From Pseudomonas peradeniyensis (GTDB taxonomy: Bacteria; Pseudomonadota; Gammaproteobacteria; Pseudomonadales; Pseudomonadaceae), in the NCBI RefSeq assembly GCF_014268935.2, contig NZ_JABWRJ020000001.1, positions 62,001-126,000 on the forward strand: a stretch of DNA of 64,000 bases, given 5' to 3'. Numbering within the stretch: position 1 is the stretch's first letter; every line of letters starts with the position of its first letter. A program made the position numbers and the translations under genes. The notes below the pieces were generated by a model that saw nothing but the letters and a program-made list of their open reading frames with translations, was not told the origin of the DNA and did no database searches. This document shows, in pieces, positions 57,359 to 64,000 of this stretch.

Positions 57359-58657
57359 ATGCCCGATTACGTCAACTGGCTGCGTCATGCGTCTCCCTAC
57401 ATCAACGCCCACCGCGACTGCACCTTCGTGGTCATGCTCCCCGGTGACGGCGTCGAACACCCGAACTTCGGCAACATCGTCCACGACCTGGTGCTGCTGC
57501 ACAGCCTTGGCGTGCGCCTGGTGCTGGTCCACGGCTCGCGCCCGCAGATCGAAAGCCGCCTGGCCGCGCGCGGCCTGACCCCGCACTACCATCACGGCAT
57601 GCGCATTACCGACGCGGCGACGCTCGATTGCGTGATCGATGCGGTCGGCGCCCTGCGCCTGGCCATCGAGGCGCGCCTGTCGATGGACATGGCGGCCTCG
57701 CCGATGCAGGGCTCGCGCCTGCGGGTGGCCTCCGGCAACCTGGTCACCGCACGGCCGATCGGCGTGCTCGAAGGGGTCGACTACCACCACACCGGCGAGG
57801 TGCGCCGGGTCGACCGCAAGGGCATCAACCGCCTACTCGACGAGCGCTCCATCGTGCTGCTGTCGCCGTTGGGCTATTCGCCGACCGGCGAGATCTTCAA
57901 CCTCGCCTGCGAGGACGTGGCCACCCGCGCCGCCATCGAGCTGGGTGCCGACAAGCTGCTGCTGTTCGGCGCCGAACCGGGCCTGCTGGACGCGCATGGC
58001 CAGCTGGTGCGCGAGCTGCGGCCGCAGCAGATCGCCCCGCACCTGCAGCGCCTGGGCAGCGACTACCAGGCCGAGCTGCTGGATGCCGCCGCCGAGGCCT
58101 GCAAGGGCGGCGTGGCGCGCAGCCATATCGTCAGCTATGCCGAGGACGGTGCGCTGCTGACCGAGCTGTTCACCCGTGGCGGTGGCGGTACGCTGGTGTC
58201 CCAGGAGCAGTTCGAAGTGGTGCGCGAGGCGACCATCGAGGATGTCGGCGGCCTGCTGGAGCTGATCAGCCCGCTGGAAGAGCAGGGCATCCTGGTGCGC
58301 CGTTCGCGCGAGGTGCTGGAGCGGGAGATCGAGCAGTTCAGCGTGGTCGAGCGCGAGGGCATGATCATCGCCTGTGCGGCGCTGTACCCGATTGCCGACT
58401 CCGAGGCCGGGGAGCTGGCGTGCCTGGCGGTGAACCCGGAGTACCGGCATGGCGGGCGTGGCGACGAACTGCTCGAGCGCATCGAGGAGCGGGCGCGCAA
58501 GCTTGGGCTCAATACCCTGTTCGTGCTGACGACTCGGACCGCGCATTGGTTCCGTGAACGCGGTTTCGCGCCCAGTGGCGTGGAACGGCTGCCGGCGGCG
58601 CGGGCTTCGCTGTACAACTACCAGCGCAATTCGAAGATCTTCGAGAAGCCGCTCTGA
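57359..58657 (+). CDS. argA: N-acetylglutamate synthase
   Basis: A 432-residue protein with the N-terminal amino-acid-kinase-like domain (MPDYVNWLRHASPYINAHRD, LHSLGVRLVLVHGSRPQIES) and a C-terminal GNAT domain (LACLAVNPEYRHGGRGDELL). It acetylates glutamate, the first step of arginine synthesis, and is usually feedback-inhibited by arginine. The ATG at 57359 matches the usual start MPDYVNWLR. A terminator and REP pair follow. Confidence 0.96.
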   Translation: MPDYVNWLRHASPYINAHRDCTFVVMLPGDGVEHPNFGNIVHDLVLLHSLGVRLVLVHGSRPQIESRLAARGLTPHYHHGMRITDAATLDCVIDAVGALRLAIEARLSMDMAASPMQGSRLRVASGNLVTARPIGVLEGVDYHHTGEVRRVDRKGINRLLDERSIVLLSPLGYSPTGEIFNLACEDVATRAAIELGADKLLLFGAEPGLLDAHGQLVRELRPQQIAPHLQRLGSDYQAELLDAAAEACKGGVARSHIVSYAEDGALLTELFTRGGGGTLVSQEQFEVVREATIEDVGGLLELISPLEEQGILVRRSREVLEREIEQFSVVEREGMIIACAALYPIADSEAGELACLAVNPEYRHGGRGDELLERIEERARKLGLNTLFVLTTRTAHWFRERGFAPSGVERLPAARASLYNYQRNSKIFEKPL

Positions 58658-58658
58658 T

Positions 58659-58738
58659 GCCATCGCGGGTCAAGCCCGCTCCCACGGTGTACACGGGCTG
58701 GCACACGTGGGAGCGGGCTTGACCCGCGATGCGATGGC
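58659..58738. repeat. REP pair after argA
   Basis: CATCGCGGGTCAAGCCCGCTCCCACG (26 bases, from 58661) and its inverted copy, with the core variant GGGTCAAGCCCGC. It lies just after the argA stop and before the terminator. Confidence 0.85.
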
Positions 58739-58742
58739 AAAG

Positions 58743-58771
58743 AAAAACGCCGCCCTTGTGGGCGGCGTTTT
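58743..58771. terminator. Bidirectional terminator between argA and the puuA-like gene
   Basis: The stem AAAACGCCGCCC / GGGCGGCGTTTT with loop TTGT has A and T runs on both sides, so it can act in both directions between the convergent genes. Confidence 0.9.
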
Positions 58772-58774
58772 CGT

Positions 58775-60151
58775 TTACACGGTATGCAGGTACCAGTTGT
58801 ACTCGAGGTCGGAGATCGAATGCTCGAACTCCTCCAGCTCGCTCTCCTTGCACGCGACGAAGATGTCGATGTACTTCGGATCGATGTACTTGTTGAGGAT
58901 CTCGCTGTCGTCCAGCTCGCGCAGGGCATCGCGCAGGTTGTTCGGCAGGCTCTGCTCCAACTGCTCGTACGAGTTGCCTTCGATCGGCTCGCCCGGTTCG
59001 ATCTTGTTGGTCAGACCGTGGTGCACGCCGGCCAGCACGGCGGCCATCATCAGGTACGGGTTGGCGTCGGCGCCGGCCACGCGGTGCTCGATGCGCACGG
59101 CGTCCGCCGAGCCGGTCGGCACGCGCAGGGCCACGGTGCGGTTGTCCAGGCCCCAGCTCGGTGCGTTCGGCACGTAGAACTGCGCGCCGAAACGGCGGTA
59201 CGAGTTGACGTTCGGGCAGAGGAACGCCATCGAAGCGGGCAGGGTCTCGAGCACACCGCCGACAGCGTGACGTAGCGCGGCGTTCTGCTCGGGATCCTCG
59301 CTGGTGAAGATGTTGTTGCCATCCTTGTCCAGCACGGAAATGTGTACATGCAGGCCGTTGCCTGCCTGGCCCGGGTAGGGCTTGGCCATGAACGTGGTGT
59401 CCATTTCATGGTCGTAGGCGATGTTCTTGATCAGGCGCTTGAGCAGCACCGCGTAGTCACAGGCCTTGAGCGGGTCGGCGACGTGGTGCAGGTTGACTTC
59501 GAACTGCGCCGGGGCGCTTTCCTTGACGATGGCGTCGGCCGGGATGCCTTGCTCCTTCGCGCCTTCGAGGATGTCCTGCAGGCAGTCGGCGTATTCGTCG
59601 AGGTCGTCGATCAGGTAGACCTGGGTCGATTGCGGGCGCTTGCCCGAGATCGGCGAGCGCGGCGGCTGCGGACGGCCGTTCACGTTCTCCTGGTCGATCA
59701 GGTAGAACTCCAGCTCGAACGCGGCGCAGATGGTCAGGCCCATCTCGGTGAACTTGCTCACCACCTGGCGCAGCACTTCGCGCGGGTCGGCGAAGAAGGG
59801 CTCGCCTTCGAGTTCGTGCATGGTCATCAGCAGCTGCGCGGTCGGGCGCTTCTGCCAGGGTTCGTTGGAGAGAGTGCCGGGGATGGGGTAGCAGATGCGG
59901 TCGGCATCGCCGATGTCCAGGCCAAGGCCGGTGCTTTCGACGGTCGAACCGTTGATATCCAGGGCGAAGAGGGAGGCAGGCAGGTTGATGCCTTTCTCGT
60001 AAACCTTGTGGAGGCTGGTGCGCTCGATGCGCTTGCCACGCACCACACCATTCATATCTGCAATCAGAAGGTCAACGTAGAGAACCTCAGGATGTTCCTT
60101 AAGGAACGCGTTCGCTTCGTTAAGCTGAACGGCACGCGGGGGTACCGACAT
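58775..60151 (-). CDS. spuI: Gamma-glutamylpolyamine synthetase (GS family)
   Basis: A 458-residue glutamine synthetase-like ligase. Features are YVDLLIADMNGVVRGKRIER in the N-terminal domain, the substrate region MAKPYPGQAGNGLHVHISVL and PNAPSWGLDNRTVALRVPTG. Enzymes of this group (PuuA, SpuI, SpuB) glutamylate polyamines to start their breakdown rather than make glutamine. It is divergent from a second such gene, and a spuC transaminase lies nearby. Naming it spuI rests on that context; the exact amine is unknown. Confidence 0.85.
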   Translation of the reverse strand: MSVPPRAVQLNEANAFLKEHPEVLYVDLLIADMNGVVRGKRIERTSLHKVYEKGINLPASLFALDINGSTVESTGLGLDIGDADRICYPIPGTLSNEPWQKRPTAQLLMTMHELEGEPFFADPREVLRQVVSKFTEMGLTICAAFELEFYLIDQENVNGRPQPPRSPISGKRPQSTQVYLIDDLDEYADCLQDILEGAKEQGIPADAIVKESAPAQFEVNLHHVADPLKACDYAVLLKRLIKNIAYDHEMDTTFMAKPYPGQAGNGLHVHISVLDKDGNNIFTSEDPEQNAALRHAVGGVLETLPASMAFLCPNVNSYRRFGAQFYVPNAPSWGLDNRTVALRVPTGSADAVRIEHRVAGADANPYLMMAAVLAGVHHGLTNKIEPGEPIEGNSYEQLEQSLPNNLRDALRELDDSEILNKYIDPKYIDIFVACKESELEEFEHSISDLEYNWYLHTV

Positions 60152-60818
60152 GATGCAACACCTTTGTTGTTAAAAATATCAATCAAGGGGGGCTTGCAAC
60201 CCCAGTCAATCGGAAAGACCAGGTGAAGTCAAGCCAAGCCCATGATGCCCTTAAATGGCACATCTACGGCAGATTTGCTGCATATCGGGGCGTGCCATTA
60301 TCCGCTATTTTCGCCCTGAAGGGTTATCCCGAGCAGGGCGTGTTTTATTTTTTACGGAGAGGTTGTGTAAAAAAATGAACGAGGATAAGCTCGGTCACAA
60401 CCCAGAACACAATAATACGAGGGTCACATGGTCCGCTTGCCGAGACCTGTCAGCGCCGCATGCACGGTGCGTTCAGGTACATCTCCCGGTTGCCGTCCGG
60501 TCATCGCACGCCTGCATCGAAGGGGCGCCGCGCTGGCCGCAATAATTGACGGTTCGCGTAAAAAAGCCATACCTCGTAACGCTTTACCGCAACACCTCCT
60601 TTCTTTCTGCCCTTCGCTTTCTGTCCGGACGCGCCGCCATGGCGTGCTTGCACTGTCGTCCTGCGCGAGGGTTTTTGCTTTAGCCATGCACAGCATCCAG
60701 AATCAAGGCGCGGGCCTTTCCAGGCCCCTCGGCGCCCTGCGCGCCGACTTTGCCCGACGCCTGGCGTCAGTGGCCGCCGGTTGCCTTCAATCGCGCCACA
60801 TTACCTCCTGAGGTATTT
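60152..60818. other. 667-bp divergent region between the two gamma-glutamylpolyamine synthetase genes
   Basis: I find no supported gene. AT-rich tracts at about 60165-60185 and 60335-60375 are likely promoter sites for the two directions. A small frame starting ATGAACGAGGATAAG at 60375 has a fair ribosome site but no family resemblance. A hairpin GGGCCT-TTCC-AGGCCC lies at 60712-60727, about 90 bases before the downstream start. The spacer is long for such a pair, so a long leader or unseen small RNA is possible. Confidence 0.5.
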
Positions 60819-62177
60819 ATGAGTCACAACCTCGACCAGCTCACCGATTGGTTGAAAGAGCACAAGATCACCGAAGTGGAATGCCTGATCAGCGACCTGA
60901 CCGGCATCACCCGCGGCAAGATCTCGCCCACCAACAAGTTCATCGCCGAGAAGGGCATGCGCCTGCCCGAAAGCGTGCTGCTGCAGACCGTGACCGGCGA
61001 CTACGTCGACGATGACATCTATTACGAACTGCTCGACCCGGCCGACATCGACATGATCTGCCGCCCCGACGAGAACGCGGTGTTTCTCGTGCCATGGGCC
61101 ATCGAACCGACCGCCCAGGTGATCCACGACACCTACGACAAGAAGGGCAACCCGGTCGAGCTGTCGCCGCGCAACGTGCTGAAGAAGGTCCTGAAGCTCT
61201 ACGCCGACAAGGGCTGGCAGCCAATCGTCGCGCCCGAGATGGAGTTCTATCTCACCAAGCGTAGCGAAGACCCGGACTTTCCGCTGCAGCCGCCGGTGGG
61301 CCGTTCCGGCCGTCCGGAAACCGGGCGGCAGTCGTTCTCCATCGAGGCGGCCAACGAATTCGACCCGCTGTTCGAGGATGTCTACGACTGGTGCGAACTG
61401 CAGCAGCTGGACCTCGACACGCTGATCCACGAGGACGGCACCGCGCAGATGGAAATCAACTTCCGTCACGGCGATGCCCTGCACCTGGCCGACCAGATCC
61501 TGGTGTTCAAGCGCACCATGCGCGAGGCCGCGCTCAAGCACAACGTGGCCGCCACCTTCATGGCCAAGCCCATGACCGGCGAGCCGGGCAGCGCGATGCA
61601 CCTGCACCAGAGCGTGGTCGACGTGGCCACCGGCAAGAACATCTTCTCCAACGCCGACGGCAGCATGAGCGAGTTGTTCCTGCACCACATCGGCGGCCTG
61701 CAGAAGTTCATCCCCGAGGCGCTGCCGCTGTTCGCCCCCAACGTCAACTCGTTCCGCCGCTTCCTGCCGGATACCTCGGCGCCGGTGAACGTCGAGTGGG
61801 GTGAAGAGAACCGTACCGTCGGCCTGCGCGTGCCGGATGCCGGCCCGCAGAACCGCCGGGTCGAGAACCGCCTGCCAGGCGCCGACGCCAACCCCTACCT
61901 GGCCATCGCCGCGAGCCTGCTGTGCGGCTATATCGGCATGGTCGAAGGCATCGAGGCCAGCGCGCCGGTGCAGGGCCGTGGTTACGAGCGGCGCAACCTG
62001 CGCCTGCCGCTGACCATCGAGGACGCCCTCGAGCGCATGGAGAACAGCCGCGCGCTGGTGCAGTACCTGGGCAAGAAATTCATCACCGGCTACGTCGCCA
62101 CCAAGCGCGCCGAGCATGAGAACTTCAAGCGCGTCATCAGCTCCTGGGAGCGTGAGTTCCTGCTGTTTGCTGTGTGA
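60819..62177 (+). CDS. spuB: Second gamma-glutamylpolyamine synthetase (GS family)
   Basis: A 452-residue glutamine synthetase-like ligase. Features are VECLISDLTGITRGKISPTN, ATFMAKPMTGEPGSAMHLHQ and PVNVEWGEENRTVGLRVPDA. It is clearly related to, but distinct from, the divergent neighbour, so the two may prefer different polyamines or diamines. The ATG at 60819 follows CCTGAGG. It is 48 bases before spuC and probably in the same transcript. Confidence 0.88.
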   Translation: MSHNLDQLTDWLKEHKITEVECLISDLTGITRGKISPTNKFIAEKGMRLPESVLLQTVTGDYVDDDIYYELLDPADIDMICRPDENAVFLVPWAIEPTAQVIHDTYDKKGNPVELSPRNVLKKVLKLYADKGWQPIVAPEMEFYLTKRSEDPDFPLQPPVGRSGRPETGRQSFSIEAANEFDPLFEDVYDWCELQQLDLDTLIHEDGTAQMEINFRHGDALHLADQILVFKRTMREAALKHNVAATFMAKPMTGEPGSAMHLHQSVVDVATGKNIFSNADGSMSELFLHHIGGLQKFIPEALPLFAPNVNSFRRFLPDTSAPVNVEWGEENRTVGLRVPDAGPQNRRVENRLPGADANPYLAIAASLLCGYIGMVEGIEASAPVQGRGYERRNLRLPLTIEDALERMENSRALVQYLGKKFITGYVATKRAEHENFKRVISSWEREFLLFAV

Positions 62178-62225
62178 TCAACCCTGAGGCCGCCTGCGGG
62201 CGGCCACCGGAAAATGGAGAGGCAC

Positions 62226-63587
62226 ATGAGCGTCAACAACCCGCAAACCCGTGAATGGCAAACCCTGAGCGGCGAGCACCACCTTGCACCTTTCAGCGAC
62301 TACAAGCAGCTGAAGGAGAAGGGGCCGCGCATCATCACCAAGGCGCAGGGCGTGCATTTGTGGGACAGCGAGGGGCACAAGATCCTCGACGGCATGGCCG
62401 GCCTGTGGTGCGTGGCGGTCGGCTATGGCCGCGAAGAGCTGGTGCAGGCGGCAGAAAAGCAGATGCGCGAACTGCCGTACTACAACCTGTTCTTCCAGAC
62501 CGCCCACCCGCCGGCGCTGGAGCTGGCCAAGGCGATCACCGACGTGGCGCCCAAGGGCATGACCCATGTGTTCTTCACCGGTTCCGGTTCCGAGGGCAAC
62601 GACACCGTGCTGCGCATGGTCCGCCACTACTGGGCGCTGAAGGGCAAGCCGCACAAGCAGACCATCATCGGCCGCATCAACGGCTACCACGGCTCCACCT
62701 TTGCGGGTGCGTGCCTGGGCGGCATGAGTGGCATGCACGAGCAGGGCGGCCTGCCGATTCCGGGCATCGTGCATATCCCGCAGCCGTACTGGTTCGGCGA
62801 GGGGGGCGACATGACCCCGGACGAATTCGGCGTGTGGGCGGCCGAGCAGCTGGAGAAGAAGATTCTCGAAGTCGGCGAGGACAACGTCGCCGCCTTCATC
62901 GCCGAGCCGATCCAGGGCGCCGGCGGGGTGATCATTCCGCCTGAGACCTACTGGCCGAAGATCAAGGAGATCCTCGCCAAGTACGACATCCTGTTCGTTG
63001 CCGACGAAGTGATCTGCGGTTTCGGCCGCACCGGCGAGTGGTTCGGCTCCGACTACTACGACCTTGCGCCCGACCTGATGACCATCGCCAAGGGCCTGAC
63101 CTCCGGTTACATCCCCATGGGCGGTGTGATCGTGCGTGACACAGTGGCCAAGGTGATCAGCGAAGGTGGCGACTTCAACCACGGATTTACCTACTCCGGG
63201 CACCCGGTGGCGGCGGCGGTGGGCCTGGAAAACCTGCGCATCCTGCGTGACGAGAAGATTGTCGAGCGTGCCCGCAACGAAACGGCACCGTATTTGCAAA
63301 AACGACTGCGTGAGCTGCAGGACCACCCGCTGGTGGGCGAGGTACGCGGCCTGGGCCTGCTCGGCGCGATCGAGCTGGTCAAGGACAAGGCCACCCGCAG
63401 CCGCTACGAGGGCAAGGGCGTCGGCATGATCTGCCGCACCCACTGCTTCGAGAACGGCCTGGTGATGCGCGCGGTGGGCGACACCATGATCATCGCGCCG
63501 CCGCTGGTGATCAGCCGCGAAGAGATCGACGAACTGGTGGAAAAGGCGCGCAAGTGCCTGGATCTGACCTACGAGGCGGTGAAATGA
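62226..63587 (+). CDS. spuC: Polyamine:pyruvate aminotransferase
   Basis: A 453-residue class III PLP transaminase. The PLP lysine lies in MTIAKGLTSGYIPMGGVIVR; GSGSEGNDTVLRMVRHYWAL and ADEVICGFGRTGEWFG are further cofactor contacts. SpuC transfers an amino group from putrescine or similar diamines to pyruvate. Length and context match Pseudomonas SpuC. ATGGAGAGG precedes the ATG. Confidence 0.94.
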   Translation: MSVNNPQTREWQTLSGEHHLAPFSDYKQLKEKGPRIITKAQGVHLWDSEGHKILDGMAGLWCVAVGYGREELVQAAEKQMRELPYYNLFFQTAHPPALELAKAITDVAPKGMTHVFFTGSGSEGNDTVLRMVRHYWALKGKPHKQTIIGRINGYHGSTFAGACLGGMSGMHEQGGLPIPGIVHIPQPYWFGEGGDMTPDEFGVWAAEQLEKKILEVGEDNVAAFIAEPIQGAGGVIIPPETYWPKIKEILAKYDILFVADEVICGFGRTGEWFGSDYYDLAPDLMTIAKGLTSGYIPMGGVIVRDTVAKVISEGGDFNHGFTYSGHPVAAAVGLENLRILRDEKIVERARNETAPYLQKRLRELQDHPLVGEVRGLGLLGAIELVKDKATRSRYEGKGVGMICRTHCFENGLVMRAVGDTMIIAPPLVISREEIDELVEKARKCLDLTYEAVK

Positions 63588-63609
63588 CAGTCTGCTAGGC
63601 TGGCGAGGT

Positions 63610-63621
63610 GACATTAATGTC
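63610..63621. promoter_or_regulatory. Perfect 12-bp palindrome between spuC and the polyamine-binding protein gene
   Basis: GACATTAATGTC is a perfect palindrome 23 bases after the spuC stop and 135 bases before the next start. It may be a regulator site, but a chance occurrence cannot be excluded. Confidence 0.3.
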
Positions 63622-63720
63622 GTTGCAAGGCCCTGCTTCTGTTGAAACAGCGCCTTGTAACTTGCCAGACTAACGGCTGTTTAGTCGCCCAACGCGCGTC
63701 CCGTGGTACCTGGCTGCTGA

Positions 63721-64000
<280 letters not shown>

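Noticed and set aside
60256-60278. TGGCAC...TTTGC as a sigma-54 promoter
   Set aside because: The GG and GC elements are 20 bases apart instead of about 12.
60375-60545. Small frame starting ATGAACGAGGATAAG in the 667-bp spacer
   Set aside because: The start signal is fair, but the product has no recognisable features and composition changes abruptly after 20 codons.

Overview
The window looks like chromosomal DNA of a fluorescent Pseudomonas of the P. putida group. The evidence is high GC, gene neighbourhoods typical of that group (tau/ssu sulfur genes with lsfA and an OprD porin; gshA-tex-ompR-envZ-rimK; gcvTHP; spu polyamine genes), and many copies of the Pseudomonas REP element whose core reads GCGGGGCAAGCCCGCTCCCAC. 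I see no tRNA, rRNA, IS element, phage gene or CRISPR array.

Layout. 1-1546: 3' end of ubiD, then a 2Fe-2S/flavin oxidoreductase overlapping it. 1614-15929: a complete-looking Tad (Flp, type IVb) pilus locus. It holds an AraC-type regulator with a degenerate receiver-like N-terminus, two near-identical Flp pilins each with its own promoter, prepilin peptidase TadV, a AAA+ ATPase that is not one of the classical Tad proteins, RcpC/CpaB, TadG-, TadE- and TadF-like proteins, TadZ, TadA, TadB and TadC, then on the other strand the secretin RcpA, the TPR lipoprotein TadD and a small DUF3613-like protein. 16295-33940: ChaC followed by a sulfur-supply region: cystine ABC transporter, serine acetyltransferase, a BCCT choline/betaine transporter, tauABCD, an OprD-type porin, the 1-Cys peroxiredoxin LsfA, and ssuEADCBF. 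34054-43610: gshA with a coupled TetR regulator, thioesterase, tex, ompR-envZ, rimK-rimB and hslR. 43734-46474: a ferric iron ABC uptake pair behind a candidate Fur box. 46599-51162: glycine cleavage gcvT-gcvH and gcvP. 51315-58657: a DUF2388-like small secreted protein, an orphan GspE/PilB-type ATPase, an ACT-like small protein divergent from an Lrp regulator, a CYTH-CHAD triphosphatase, argE and argA. 58775-64000: polyamine catabolism (two gamma-glutamylpolyamine-synthetase-like genes, spuC, and the start of a polyamine-binding protein gene).

How the genes work together. The sulfur region joins import (porin, ABC systems) to release of sulfite from taurine and alkanesulfonates (TauD, SsuDE), with LsfA as oxidant defence, and CysE and the cystine transporter feeding cysteine. 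Cysteine in turn feeds GshA, and ChaC degrades glutathione. The Tad locus is a self-contained surface-appendage machine. The most novel signal is a tandem 21-bp-phased repeat (core AAACTCCTAACCC) found upstream of both flp genes at the same distance from the start codon and a shared CTGACTA -10 region. It is a strong candidate operator for the adjacent AraC-type regulator, which would make this a dedicated pilin switch. Other points worth a second look are the winged-helix/AAA+ ATPase inside the Tad operon, a leader peptide frame coupled to betT, a perfect operator palindrome between the lrp-like and ACT-like genes, and a strong hairpin between ompR and envZ.
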